A program made the position numbers and the translations under genes. From NCBI RefSeq assembly GCF_020524905.1, contig NZ_JAIVKI010000019.1, positions 25,576 to 89,575 on the forward strand: DNA of 64,000 nt. The letters are read 5' to 3'. Shown here in pieces: positions 17,234 to 26,797 of the stretch (its first letter is position 1; each line of letters opens with the position of its first letter). The notes beneath the pieces are model-generated. The model saw only the letters and a list, made by a program, of their open reading frames with translations. It made no database searches and was not told where the DNA came from. This DNA is from Microbulbifer variabilis. Lineage in GTDB: Bacteria; Pseudomonadota; Gammaproteobacteria; Pseudomonadales; Cellvibrionaceae.

Positions 17234-17330
17234 CTCCTCGGATAGCTCAGTAGTTAATTGATGCCGGGATTTCATATTTAACTCATGGTATTACTGGAGT
17301 CATGAATTAATAGCACATCCGAGCAAGGAG
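17234..17330. other. Highly structured 97-nt element, possible RNA or palindromic mobile unit
   Basis: The ends pair as CTCCTCGGAT with ATCCGAG(caa)GGAG, and an inner arm pairs TTAATTGATG with CATGAATTAA apart from one mismatch. This gives a long bulged stem. The 5' part (GGATAGCTCAGTAGTTA) superficially resembles a tRNA D-arm but no tRNA fold follows. It lies about 107 bp before the EamA transporter start. A second CTCGGATA occurs at about 17410, just before that gene. Confidence 0.35.
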
Positions 17331-17436
17331 TGTAAAGACTGCCATTACAGTAAGTTAGTGTGAGAAAGGTAAATGTCGTAGTTAATCTGGCCAACTTAAG
17401 TAAGCTTGCTCGGATACTATCTTCAGGAGAAAAAAA

Positions 17437-18360
17437 TTGAATATAAAATTCGGTCAAGGAATTATTCTAACTATTTTAGCGATGCTCTGTATTGCTGGTA
17501 TGGATGCTACTGGAAAATTGCTCGTACAAAACTACCCTATTGTTGAAATCATGGTGATCCGTTTTGCGATATTTTTCTTAATTGTAATTCTTATAACTGG
17601 CCTAACGGGTCAGTTAAATAAAATTCGAAGTAACGTTATTGGCACCCAAGTGATACGGTCATTGTTGCTTGTGGTTGAGGTTACGGTTTTCATCATTGCT
17701 TTTAGTCTAATGCCTTTGGCTGATGTACATGCTATAGCAGCATTGGCACCATTGTTCGCTATTTTGATGGCTGGATGGTATCTGAACGAGAAGGTAGACA
17801 GAAGGAGCTGGGTTGCGGTGACGATAGGCTTTATAGGTGCACTTGTTATTATTCGGCCTGGGCTAGGGGTTATGAGTTGGCATACTGTTATCCCCGTCAG
17901 CGGAGCGATCTTGTGGGCAACATATCAAGTCCTTTCACGCCGAGTTGCCCAGTTTGATAGTTCCAATACGACGGTCTTCTATACCGCTTTGATTGGACTT
18001 CTGGTATTCGGGGCATTGGCGCCTTTTTATTGGATTGAACCAACATTGACAGGTTGGCAATTGCTGATTTTGAATGGGCTTCTTGGCGCAACGGGACACT
18101 ATTTATTGATCAAAGCCTTGACCTTCGCACCAGCTTCTACTTTACAGCCCTTTAGTTATACCCTGTTATTTTGGGCTATAGTGATTGGTTTTATTATCTT
18201 TGGTGATCTGCCGGATAATCTTACCTTAATTGGAGCCGTAATAGTTTTGGGCGCAGGTATCTATGCTTCTGATGCCGGGCGTACAATGGGGAATCCCTTA
18301 AAACGTATACTCAAGAAGGAAAAGAGAAGTATTAGAAACACTTCAAATCCGGCAAATTGA
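17437..18360 (+). CDS. EamA/DMT-family transporter
   Basis: Drug/metabolite transporter superfamily proteins have ten helices from two EamA repeats and export small metabolites or amino acids. This 307-residue protein shows the ten hydrophobic segments, with the first EamA repeat at about 8-140 (IAGMDATGKLLVQNYPIVEIMVIRF, ADVHAIAALAPLFAILMAGWYLNEKV) and the second at about 150-280 (GAILWATYQVLSRRVAQFDS, FAPASTLQPFSYTLLFWAIVIGFIIFGDLP). The start is TTG preceded by CAGGAG. The C-terminal tail is basic. Substrate unknown. Confidence 0.85.
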   Translation: MNIKFGQGIILTILAMLCIAGMDATGKLLVQNYPIVEIMVIRFAIFFLIVILITGLTGQLNKIRSNVIGTQVIRSLLLVVEVTVFIIAFSLMPLADVHAIAALAPLFAILMAGWYLNEKVDRRSWVAVTIGFIGALVIIRPGLGVMSWHTVIPVSGAILWATYQVLSRRVAQFDSSNTTVFYTALIGLLVFGALAPFYWIEPTLTGWQLLILNGLLGATGHYLLIKALTFAPASTLQPFSYTLLFWAIVIGFIIFGDLPDNLTLIGAVIVLGAGIYASDAGRTMGNPLKRILKKEKRSIRNTSNPAN

Positions 18361-18399
18361 TTCTTGTGATTCAGGATTGACTTAAATGCATTTATATAG

Positions 18400-18656
18400 G
18401 GAGTCTCTGAATATTTCCGAAATGTTTCTGCGGGCTATGAAGCTTGGTTTCAGATATTACTTGCAGAGAACGCCCATAGCCCTTTTTAGTATGTAACATA
18501 GCAGCTATAGTTTTCAAATCCAGCTCTATGGGGCTTTCAGAGCGATTCACACTCTGCGTTGCTACTTTTTGATGGGTCTGAACACTCTTGCGAAGCTGCA
18601 CCTTCATTGCGAACCAGGCTTTAGGTCAGAGGTATCATTGAATGTTCAGAGGCTCC
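18400..18656. mobile_element. MITE-like non-autonomous element related to the IS5-group element nearby
   Basis: A 257-bp segment is bounded by inverted repeats GGAGTCTCTGAATA (left) and the complement of TTCAGAGGCTCC (right, GGAGCCTCTGAA). The flanks are ATAG and CTAG, one base short of a 4-bp YTAR duplication typical of IS5. The termini share the CTCTGAA core and spacing with the IS at 20146-21313. The interior has no transposase; a 71-codon minus frame shows no recognisable domain. The IS5-group transposase probably mobilised it. Confidence 0.55.
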
Positions 18657-18936
18657 CTAGTAACTGATGTTGGAGCTATATATAATTTTTATAAGGTTAT
18701 GATAGGATGTTCATTGCTTAACGATTATCAATTTTGAGTTATTAGGTGATTGATTGCTAAAGCGGATCGTAATTAGTTACCGATAAATATTCCATCAGTA
18801 AGAATATTTATTAAACTATTTATTAGGTATTTATAATGCGTTGTTAAACTGATTTCTTTCTTTGGGTGATGTAAAGATATTTGTTGCTGGGTTGAATTAG
18901 TTGATTTTAAATCAATGGTCAATTATAGGAAAAATT

Positions 18937-20121
18937 ATGCATATCCTTATCCCGGTTTTCTTCAAGGCTCCACTTGGTGGTCTTCATTCGCATGTATATG
19001 CACAAGCAAGAGCAATCACTAAAGTAGGTTGGCGTTGCACAATATTATGTAAGCCTGGAATTTTCGCTCAGCAATGTCGTGATAATGGTCTGGATGTGAT
19101 TGAGGATAATTTTAAAGATCCCTCTGGATCAGCAACTTGTATAACCAATGCATTTAAATTTGATATTGTACATGCACATCCATTTGCTTCTAGGGAAATA
19201 GGTCAGAGAATCGCTAAAATACTAAATATACCAATTATGCTCACGATACATGGAAAATATATCGACTCTTTAGAAGAAGACTCCGATGATTTTAGCCGAA
19301 TCTTTTGTGTGAGCCTTGGTGTGAGAGATCATCTTGTCAAAAAGGGAGTAAAAAATCTCCATAAGATTCTGATTTATCCAAATGCTGTTAATACAGAAGT
19401 ATTTTATGGTGGCTATAGTGAGCGATTAGATCGAGTGAAGGCAATTAGTAGTAATTTTCCGACTAGAATACTAGCAAAGGATCGAATGATTGTCTTTTCT
19501 TGCCGTATGGGGCCAGATAAAGAATTTATTCTTAATTGTGTAATAGATACCTGGGCTTATCAGGTCAAGAATCGATTGACAACCTGGAATTGGCTAGTTG
19601 CGGGTGATGGGCCTGAAAGATCTCAATTAGAGTCAGTTGCAATTGAATTAAATAAAGATCTTGGTCGGCAATGTATAACCTTCCTTGGTTGGCAGGATGA
19701 GGATAAGCTTAATAAAATTTATCAGTCTGCAGATTTGATAGTAGCTCCAGGTAGGAGTGCCCTTGATGGCTTGGGAAGTAATAGGCCTGTAATTGCAATT
19801 GGTTCTAAGGCATATATTGGTATTATTGATGAGGAAAATTGGTATAAGGGTACTTATTCGAATTTTGGTGGCGTTGGAGATCGAGGATATATAAGTGGTG
19901 AGCTTTATAGGGATATTAATTCAATAATCTATGACGATGAGCGGCTTGCTGTTCTTGGTAGACTTGGAAAACAGAAAATTTCATATTTCTATGATCAAAA
20001 GTACTGGGATAAGTGGCTCGTTAATCAATATAGAGAAGTATTTGAGCTCCATAATAAACCTCTTTCTGGAGAAACTGATGCCAGCAAGGATCTTAGGGAG
20101 ATCAACTATCAGCCAAACTAA
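18937..20121 (+). CDS. Glycosyltransferase family 4-like protein (orphan)
   Basis: This GT-B fold enzyme would transfer a sugar from a nucleotide donor to a surface polysaccharide, lipid or protein. The start at 18937 is preferred over an upstream TTG because AGGA lies eight nt before ATG and the protein then opens with the Rossmann strand MHILIPVFFKAPLGGLHSHVYAQARA, typical of GT4. The C-terminal donor domain shows WLVAGDGPERSQLESVA, ITFLGWQDEDKLNKIYQSADLIVAPGRSALDGLGSNRPVIAIGS. The catalytic E-x7-E region appears altered (SALDGLGSNRPV). It is AT-rich and sits alone between a MITE-like element and an IS, which suggests acquisition by transfer. Confidence 0.8.
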   Translation: MHILIPVFFKAPLGGLHSHVYAQARAITKVGWRCTILCKPGIFAQQCRDNGLDVIEDNFKDPSGSATCITNAFKFDIVHAHPFASREIGQRIAKILNIPIMLTIHGKYIDSLEEDSDDFSRIFCVSLGVRDHLVKKGVKNLHKILIYPNAVNTEVFYGGYSERLDRVKAISSNFPTRILAKDRMIVFSCRMGPDKEFILNCVIDTWAYQVKNRLTTWNWLVAGDGPERSQLESVAIELNKDLGRQCITFLGWQDEDKLNKIYQSADLIVAPGRSALDGLGSNRPVIAIGSKAYIGIIDEENWYKGTYSNFGGVGDRGYISGELYRDINSIIYDDERLAVLGRLGKQKISYFYDQKYWDKWLVNQYREVFELHNKPLSGETDASKDLREINYQPN

Positions 20122-20145
20122 TCTCTCTTGTCCTGATCTATTTAG

Positions 20146-21313
20146 GGATCCTCTGAAAAATCAGCCTTTAGCCTTGCATCAAGCTTCCTATAGCTAAAAA
20201 TGCCTATTTTTTACTCGAAATTCTACTTTCTATACATAGTTATCTCCATTTTTTCTGCCTTAGATCCGCGTTTGGCGAATTTAAGGCACACTGACCCTAG
20301 GTCAGCAGATACTTTTTCCCAATTAGTATGTTGGTAAAGCCAGCCAGCAGAAATAAGCGCTGAGAGTTTTTTTCTAAACCTCGATAGCGTACTTTGCCAT
20401 ACCCGAAGATATTTTTAATATATCGGAATGGGTGTTCTACTTTTGCCCTAATTTGCGCCTTTATTTTTTCTACCTTTCGTAACTCAGTTCGGCACGGGCG
20501 ATGCTTCAGGCGACTACGCTTCTCTGCAATATGCCACTCCACATCTTTAGATTTTAGCTCCTCTCGCTTTTCTGCACCCGTGTAGCCAGAATCCCCCCAA
20601 ACTCGCTTCTCTTTACCATGCAGCAATTTGCCTGTTGCAGTAATGTCATGTTGGTTAGCGGCTGTTGTGTCGAGGCTATGTATGAGTCCGAGGGTGTCAT
20701 CTGTACCGATATGCATCTTCATCCCGAAATGCCACTGATTACCTTTTTTAGTTTGGTGCATTTCTGGGTCGCGCTTCTTCTTTTTGTTCTTAGTTGAAGT
20801 TGGAGCGGAAATAATAGTGGCATCTACATTGGTACCTTCATGCAGTGCCATGCCATTCTCAGCGAGGTGTTCATTAATTTCCCCAAACAGAATTGTACTC
20901 AGCTGATTCGACTCTAATAAGTGGCGAAAGTTAAGAATCGTTGTCTCATCGGGAATTGGACCGCTCAGAGTCAACCCGGCAAAGTTACGCATAGAATCAA
21001 TCTCAAATAGCGCATCTTCCATAGCCGGATCACTGAGATTGTAAAACAACTGCATACAATGAATGCGCAGCATGACACTCAATGGATAAGGCTGCCGGCC
21101 ATGCTTGCCCCGTGGATAACAAGGCGCTATTTGAGCTTCTAGTCGCTGCCATGGGATGAGGGCATTCATCTAAGAAAGAAACTTCTCTCGGCGAGTTATA
21201 CGACGTTTGAGCTTGTATTCTGCTTCGGCAAAGGTGACTTGGTGCATGATCTATCGTAGCCTTGACGGATAGCCTAATACTACCAAATTGACTGGGAATT
21301 ATTCAGAGGTTCC
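20146..21313 (-). mobile_element. IS5-group insertion sequence (1168 bp)
   Basis: Terminal inverted repeats are GGATCCTCTGAAAAAT on the left and, on the complementary strand, GGAACCTCTGAATAAT on the right. They are flanked by a 4-bp direct duplication TTAG (20142-20145 and 21314-21317), which fits the YTAR target of IS5. The element is close to IS5's usual size and holds one transposase frame on the minus strand. The intact duplication suggests a fairly recent insertion without later rearrangement. Confidence 0.85.
20297..21247 (-). pseudogene. IS5-group transposase with an in-frame amber codon
   Basis: The transposase frame begins at ATG 21247 (MHQVTFAEAEYKLKRRITRREKFLS) but is stopped by TAG at 21172-21170, directly before MNALIPWQRLEAQIAPCYP. 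The rest (290 codons) is intact and very close to the IS5 group: RIHCMQLFYNLSDPAMEDALFEI, the DDE segments VDATIISAPTSTKNKKKKRDPEMHQ (first Asp), VWGDSGYTG (second Asp) and RAKVEHPFRYIKNIFG (Glu). Internal initiation at Met 21169 could still give a shorter protein lacking only about 26 N-terminal residues, so partial activity cannot be excluded. Confidence 0.75.
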
Positions 21314-21317
21314 TTAG

Positions 21318-21849
21318 TTTCTATTTTTGTGAGAAGTGACTACATATTGAAGGCTCTTACTCTACCAATATAACTAAAGTGTTATCCATATAAGGCAGGC
21401 TGCATCTAATCTAGAAGCAAATCGAATATTCATATTAGTTCTGAAGATGAGTAGTGATTATGTTATGGCTGGAAGAGGGTTCCCTTTTCTCTAAGCAGTA
21501 TTGTCGGTGTATCTAGCTGATCTTGACGCTAACTTTTGGGTAATATTTGCATGTTAAAAGTTATAATTTCTTTTGAAATTTAAAATGTTCAGTTAACCTT
21601 AAAGTAAATATAATTTAGTATATTAACGACGCCGCATTTTTAATGATTATAATATTTTCTTGTGACTTCATTGTCCAGGCTTTGCCTAGCTGCAGATCGA
21701 TCTCTTCGGGAAAGGTTATTTCAAGTAAACTATTTCGATAATTGTTAGATTTTTTTGATTTATTTATTTATTTATGATTGTACGCAAGTATCGATATGAA
21801 TTGATTTTTTATCATAAAGCTGGAAGTAGTATTAAAAAAAGAGCCACCA
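21318..21849. other. AT-rich intergenic region
   Basis: About 530 bases between the IS right end and the DUF389 gene. The DNA is AT-rich with short runs such as TTTATTTATTTATTTATG. I see no ORF with protein-like composition and no clear hairpin. Confidence 0.5.
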
Positions 21850-22824
21850 TTGAAATATGTTGAAATAATTGCTAATGCTGGAAGTCATAACACTATCTCA
21901 GCAATTGCAAAAAAGGTTAAGGCAGTAGATTTCCGTATCGGGGTTATAGGGGATGATGGCATGCAGCAAATGCGCATGCTTGTCGACGATAACAGGCTTC
22001 AAGAAACCCTGGATACACTACAAACTATCTTGGGGGCACAGCAAGGTGTTCGTATAATAGTTTTGCAGGTCTATGCCGATCTACCGAAAGATAAGGCGGA
22101 GACAAAAAAAGAGATTGTATCAGCAAGTATTATTCGCGAATCTCTATATCAGGACATTGAAAGAGGAGCGCGTCTCGATTCCAATTATTTACTATTAGTT
22201 ATTCTAGCGACGACGGTAGCAGCTATAGGGTTAATAGAGAATAACGTCGCAGTTGTTATAGGAGCTATGGTAATTGCTCCTTTATTGGGGCCAAACCTTG
22301 CTCTTAGTCTTGGTACCGCTCTTGGTGATGGCGAGTTAATACTGAATTCAATTAAAACTCTCTCTATTGGAATTATTATTGCCATCGGAATGTCTGTGTG
22401 GATTGGATTGCTGTGGCCTGGGCAATTCGATAATCATGAAATCATGTCTCGGACGAGTGCAAGTTTAGATTCAATCGCTTTGGCACTGGCATCTGGAGCA
22501 GCGGCTACCCTCTCTTTAACTACAGGATTATCTGGTGTTTTAGTTGGAGTAATGGTCGCAGTGGCACTACTTCCACCCGCAGTAACGATGGGTATTATGA
22601 TTGGTAGTGGGCAGACGCATTTAGCTAGCGGTGCAGGATTGTTGCTTGCCATTAATATCGTCTGTGTTAATTTGGCCAGTAAAACTGTATTTCTGTTTAA
22701 AGGTGTTAGCCCAAGAACCTGGATTGAAAAAAAGAAAGCTAGTAAAGCGATGAGGCGTTATATTCTTGGATGGGTATCCACTTTAACCGCACTTATGACT
22801 TTTATTTTTTTCAAAGGTTATTGA
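21850..22824 (+). CDS. TIGR00341 / DUF389 family membrane protein
   Basis: DUF389 proteins are widespread integral membrane proteins of unknown function. The 324-residue product has a cytosolic N-terminal ferredoxin-like part (1-110: MKYVEIIANAGSHNTISAIAKKVKAVDFRIG) and then a membrane region with the conserved LLVILATTVAAIGLIENNVAVVIGAMVIAPLLGPNLALSLG and LTTGLSGVLVGVMVAVALLPPAVTMGI blocks. The start is TTG at 21850, chosen because the family N-terminus begins here; the ribosome site is weak. It is followed by four tandem TTGA units overlapping the stop. No partner gene. Confidence 0.9.
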   Translation: MKYVEIIANAGSHNTISAIAKKVKAVDFRIGVIGDDGMQQMRMLVDDNRLQETLDTLQTILGAQQGVRIIVLQVYADLPKDKAETKKEIVSASIIRESLYQDIERGARLDSNYLLLVILATTVAAIGLIENNVAVVIGAMVIAPLLGPNLALSLGTALGDGELILNSIKTLSIGIIIAIGMSVWIGLLWPGQFDNHEIMSRTSASLDSIALALASGAAATLSLTTGLSGVLVGVMVAVALLPPAVTMGIMIGSGQTHLASGAGLLLAINIVCVNLASKTVFLFKGVSPRTWIEKKKASKAMRRYILGWVSTLTALMTFIFFKGY

Positions 22825-23123
22825 TTGATTGATTGATTGTTAGCCAATAAAAATAACGGTTGAGGGTATTTTAAACAGAATTAATATATGGCTTCTAAAA
22901 GGTATATCATTTTAATGGAAGTCATATATTGAATCTATGTTTGTGGATATGGGTGACGCTTCCATAAGGACTTGCTAATTTTCTGTAACTTATTTTATTG
23001 TGTCTTTTACTTGCCAATATTAACTAACAAAAGTTTGAGTGGATGACGAAGGTGTATTATTTTTTGAAGTCTATTTAAAGATAACCAAATCCCTAAACTA
23101 ATGCAGAATATTTTCTAGGTTTG
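22825..23123. other. Intergenic region between convergent genes
   Basis: About 300 AT-rich bases separating DUF389 from the thioesterase. It begins with TTGA-unit repeats at the DUF389 stop. No gene or strong terminator hairpin is seen. Confidence 0.45.
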
Positions 23124-23528
23124 TCATGGTTCGCTACCTGTTCGATAACGCATAGTCATTTGACCGATTGCGATTAGAGTACCTACGCTGTCATACACTT
23201 CAGTACAAGAATAAAATATTTTTCTTCCAGAGCTGGTTAACTTACCTATGGCCCTTAACTGATTAGTTTTGGCCATACCAGTGAAGCTGGTGGTCAGAGA
23301 GAGTGTGAGGGATTTCCTTTGATGATTTGGTTTTGGACAATAGAGGCCGCAGTAGGAGCCAGCGATATCTATTAAGGTTGTGATAAAGCCTCCATGTGGC
23401 AATCCTTGACTATTCATATGTTCGGCTCGTACAGTAGCGCTGATTACTACATGACCTTCTTGCCACTCATCTATTTGTATGCCTAAATGATTATTAAAAG
23501 GTGGTTGCTTTTTATACTGATAAATCAT
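23124..23528 (-). CDS. PaaI-family hotdog thioesterase
   Basis: PaaI-type thioesterases hydrolyse acyl-CoA or aryl-CoA esters to recycle CoA. The 134-residue product has the hotdog helix signature NSQGLPHGGFITTLIDIAGSYCG (HGG at about 47-49, catalytic Asp at about 55) and strands LTLSLTTSFTGMA and LRAIGKLTSSGRKIFYSCTEVYD. It is the last gene of a minus-strand set and starts 22 bases after the EamA gene ends. It probably relieves CoA trapping in the beta-oxidation pathway encoded upstream. Confidence 0.88.
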   Translation of the reverse strand: MIYQYKKQPPFNNHLGIQIDEWQEGHVVISATVRAEHMNSQGLPHGGFITTLIDIAGSYCGLYCPKPNHQRKSLTLSLTTSFTGMAKTNQLRAIGKLTSSGRKIFYSCTEVYDSVGTLIAIGQMTMRYRTGSEP

Positions 23529-23549
23529 CCGCTATTACCTTAGTGGATA

Positions 23550-24527
23550 CTATTTAGAGGAGTAATTTATTTGGAATGTTTCTTTAGTGGAGACGTATAC
23601 GGTTAGGAGCCCTGCAGTAATTACGACAAATGTTCCCACCACCGCAGTCGTATTGGGAATGTTCTGCCAAATTAACCAACCGAGAATACCGGCAATTACT
23701 ACACTAAAATAATTGATTGGAGACACTACACTAGGTTTCGCATAGCTATATGCTTTAGTATAGAGCCAAATAGCCAGCAACATGGATATGCCATTAAAAG
23801 CCAAGTAGGGTAGGGTCCACATTGGTATTGGTTGCCAATAGTAGATAGCAAATGGCAGGCTACAGATGAAGGAAATCAAGATATAGTAAAATAATATCAG
23901 GCTGGCTCGGTCTGTACGTGAAAGAATACGTGTGCCTACCATGGAAGTAGCAAGAGTCAGTCCAGATAATAGTCCAAAGATATGGCCACTATTGATGCCA
24001 TTAATATCGGGTTGTAAAATTAAAGTGATGCCTAGGAGTCCGATTAAAATTGGAAACCAGCGTGAAACCGGTATTTGCGAGCGCGTCCAAAGCCAGGCCA
24101 CAATTGGAACAAAAATAGGTGCGGCATTACGCAGTAAGCTTGCCTCCATCAGGGAAATACGGCTAAGTGCACTAAAATAAGTAAAGAAGCATAGCCAGCC
24201 TGCAACTCCCCGCAATAGATGAGCTTTCCAAAATTGTGTCTTGAGCCCTTGTTTTGTTTGGCGCACAAGCCATGGAGCTAACAAGAATAGACAAATACTG
24301 TACTGGCTGAGGACTATCAGTGGTACGGGTACGCTTGGCGATATCCATTTATTTGCAGCGGCAGCACTACTGGCTACTATGGTAGTAGCAAATGCGAAGC
24401 CTACCCCCTTCCAATTATTATTATTGACTTCGAAATCTCTAAGTTGATTTTGTAGTGCTGGCTGCATTTTAGCCTTTGTATGGTTTGATTGGATTTGTAT
24501 TTCTGTGGAAATTTCAGGCCTATTCAT
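23550..24527 (-). CDS. EamA/DMT-family transporter in the CoA-catabolism cluster
   Basis: A 325-residue ten-helix protein with two EamA repeats: FAFATTIVASSAAAANKWISPSVPVPLIVLSQY and LMEASLLRNAAPIFVPIVAWLWTRSQIPVSRWFPILIGLLGITLI in the first; SGHIFGLLSGLTLATSMVGTRIL and YAKPSVVSPINYFSVVIAGILGWLIWQNIPN in the second. Met21 could be the true start because the first 20 residues are polar and not conserved in form. It sits between the hydratase/dehydrogenase and the thioesterase on one strand. It may move the pathway's free acid or an intermediate, which is inference from position. Confidence 0.82.
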   Translation of the reverse strand: MNRPEISTEIQIQSNHTKAKMQPALQNQLRDFEVNNNNWKGVGFAFATTIVASSAAAANKWISPSVPVPLIVLSQYSICLFLLAPWLVRQTKQGLKTQFWKAHLLRGVAGWLCFFTYFSALSRISLMEASLLRNAAPIFVPIVAWLWTRSQIPVSRWFPILIGLLGITLILQPDINGINSGHIFGLLSGLTLATSMVGTRILSRTDRASLILFYYILISFICSLPFAIYYWQPIPMWTLPYLAFNGISMLLAIWLYTKAYSYAKPSVVSPINYFSVVIAGILGWLIWQNIPNTTAVVGTFVVITAGLLTVYVSTKETFQINYSSK

Positions 24528-24618
24528 ACTCCAGCCGATTTTAAATTTTCCTATGGCGTGAATTCACTAAAAAGGGAGAATTGGCGCATTAGCCAGATTC
24601 TCCCTCTGGCGAAGAAAA

Positions 24619-26721
24619 CTAACTTTGATCGTTAGCCCAATTGGTAAATGTCCTGCCTTCAAGTGCCAGCCGGACAAGTAAGGGCGCTGGTGTCCAGTTT
24701 TCTTCACCGTGTTGATTTCGAAGTGCGCAAAGGGAATCGTAGACTTTTGCTAGCCCAATACTGTCAGCGTAGTGCATGGGGCCACCCCGGTGGGCTGGGA
24801 AACCATAGCCATAAACATATACAACATCTATATCGCTGGGGCGTTGGGCTATACCATCCTCCAAGATTTTAGCACCTTCATTAATCATGGCGAATATAAG
24901 CCGATTAACAATTTCATCGTTAGGAATTGGCCGTCGCACGACTCCTTGGGCCTTTGCTTGGGCCTCAATTATCTCCAGCACTTCTGGGTCGTTCTTACGT
25001 TTACGGGTATCAGGATCGTAGCGATAATAGCCGGTCCCACTTTTCTGACCAAGACGGCCCATTTCTACCAAGGCATCTGCAATACAAAAGGTTTTAGGAT
25101 CCCCCTTTTGAGCTTTACTCATTCCCTGGCGAGCCTTATAGCCTACATCCAAGCCAGCTAAGTCAGCTACAGCCATCGGGCCCATCGCCATGCCCCAAGA
25201 TTGCATTGCAGTATCAATTTGATCTGGAGTTGCTCCCTCTATCAAGCAAAGCTGAGCTTCACGGGCATAAGGAAGCAGCATACGATTGCCGATAAACCCA
25301 TAACAGTTTCCAGCTAGTACAGGGATTTTCTTGATGGTTTTTGCTAGTTGCATCGCTGTAGCAATTACCTGGTAGGAACTTTTTGAGCCACGAACTACTT
25401 CGAGTAGTTTCATAACATTGGCGGGGCTGAAGAAATGTAAACCGATAACATCTTGAGGCCTGTTAGTTGCTGCAGCAATCTGGTCGATATCCTGGAAAGA
25501 TGTATTTGTTGAGAGAATTGTACCGGGTTTACAGTTTTGATCCAGCTCAGAAAAAATTTCCTGTTTGAGCTCCATATTTTCAAATACAGCCTCGATAACC
25601 AAGTCTACCTCTGCTAGCTCTGAATAATCAGTTATCCCTTTTATCAATGAGAGGCAGTGTATTTTTTGTTCAACTGTAAGTTTCCCCTTTTGAACACTTA
25701 AATTGTAATTATTTTCTACTGCCTTTATGGCCTTCTCAATAGAAGGCTGATTGATTTCTAGCAGTTTGACTGGAATATTGGCATTAGCGAAACTCATAGC
25801 GATACCTCCACCCATAGTGCCGCCGCCAATAATACCGACGCTATTAATCTCCCTGGTGGAAGTATCTTTAGGTAATCCTTGTATTTTTTTTGCTTTGCGC
25901 TCGGCAAAGAACAAATGTCTTAATGCTGCAGATTGATCGGAGAGCAGGCATTCAATAAACAGATCTAGCTCTTTCGTTAGTCCCTCATCGAATGGTAGTA
26001 AAGTTGCCGCTTCCACACAACTGACAATGTGTTGGGGGGCAAGCTGACTGTGTGCTTCTATTTCCAGCCGCTTACGAAAATCGTCAAATATACCTTTTGG
26101 GATGCTGGTAGTATCTATGGATATATCCCTAACCCGCCGCAGGGGCGCATTGTGATCAATGAGTTCTCGAGCAAAGGAAAGGGCCCCATTTAAAAGATCA
26201 TCATTGATTACCTGGTCAATTAGATTCATCTCAGCAGCTTTTATGGCCGTAACCGGTGTGCCATTAGTGATAAGCTCCAATGCGGAGGTAACGCCGGCTA
26301 AGCGTGGAACACGTTGTGTACCACCGGCCCCTGGGAGTAATCCCAATTTAACTTCAGGTAGGCCGACTTTTGCAGATGCCAAAGCGCAGCGATAGTGACA
26401 TGCCAGTGCCACCTCAAAGCCACCTCCTAATGCGGTACCATGTATAGCGGCAATCACTGGTTTATTTGAATTTTCTATTTCCGCAATAACTTCAGATAGC
26501 GCTGGTGGCTGTGGAGGTTTGCTAAATTCAGTAATATCGGCACCAGCGATAAAAGTATCTCCATCGCATAGTAATATCAGTACTTTAGATGCATCATTCT
26601 GAGCGTTCTTGATAACTCCCCAGATACCTTCTCGCACTCCATTTGAAAGGGCATTGACAGGGGGATTATTTAATCTAATAACCCCTATATCACCAATGAC
26701 TTCGTAGTTTACGATAGACAT
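24619..26721 (-). CDS. Bifunctional enoyl-CoA hydratase / 3-hydroxyacyl-CoA dehydrogenase (PimF/FadJ-like)
   Basis: This enzyme hydrates trans-2-enoyl-CoA and oxidises the resulting 3-hydroxyacyl-CoA with NAD. In 700 residues it has the crotonase domain (1-190) with oxyanion-hole segments DTFIAGADITEF and HGTALGGGFEVALACHYR plus PEVKLGLLPGAGGTQRVPRL. The NAD-binding domain (about 295-475) has VGIIGGGTMGGGIAMSFANANIPVKLLE, and HFFSPANVMKLLEVVRG carries the catalytic His. A C-terminal dehydrogenase domain ends with YGYGFPAHRGGPMHYAD. It resembles PimF and peroxisomal-type proteins more than FadB. It is preceded by the acid-CoA ligase gene, 76 bases away. Confidence 0.92.
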   Translation of the reverse strand: MSIVNYEVIGDIGVIRLNNPPVNALSNGVREGIWGVIKNAQNDASKVLILLCDGDTFIAGADITEFSKPPQPPALSEVIAEIENSNKPVIAAIHGTALGGGFEVALACHYRCALASAKVGLPEVKLGLLPGAGGTQRVPRLAGVTSALELITNGTPVTAIKAAEMNLIDQVINDDLLNGALSFARELIDHNAPLRRVRDISIDTTSIPKGIFDDFRKRLEIEAHSQLAPQHIVSCVEAATLLPFDEGLTKELDLFIECLLSDQSAALRHLFFAERKAKKIQGLPKDTSTREINSVGIIGGGTMGGGIAMSFANANIPVKLLEINQPSIEKAIKAVENNYNLSVQKGKLTVEQKIHCLSLIKGITDYSELAEVDLVIEAVFENMELKQEIFSELDQNCKPGTILSTNTSFQDIDQIAAATNRPQDVIGLHFFSPANVMKLLEVVRGSKSSYQVIATAMQLAKTIKKIPVLAGNCYGFIGNRMLLPYAREAQLCLIEGATPDQIDTAMQSWGMAMGPMAVADLAGLDVGYKARQGMSKAQKGDPKTFCIADALVEMGRLGQKSGTGYYRYDPDTRKRKNDPEVLEIIEAQAKAQGVVRRPIPNDEIVNRLIFAMINEGAKILEDGIAQRPSDIDVVYVYGYGFPAHRGGPMHYADSIGLAKVYDSLCALRNQHGEENWTPAPLLVRLALEGRTFTNWANDQS

Positions 26722-26797
26722 GCTTATCTCCAGGTATTTAATGGTTATTGATGCTTACTTCTAATGTCTTGCGCAGATTTTCCTTAATTTTATTTGT

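Noticed and set aside
17238..17330. tRNA-like start GGATAGCTCAGTAGTTA
   Set aside because: No anticodon or T-arm with GTTCAA-type sequence and no acceptor stem of tRNA form follows; the element folds instead as a long palindrome.
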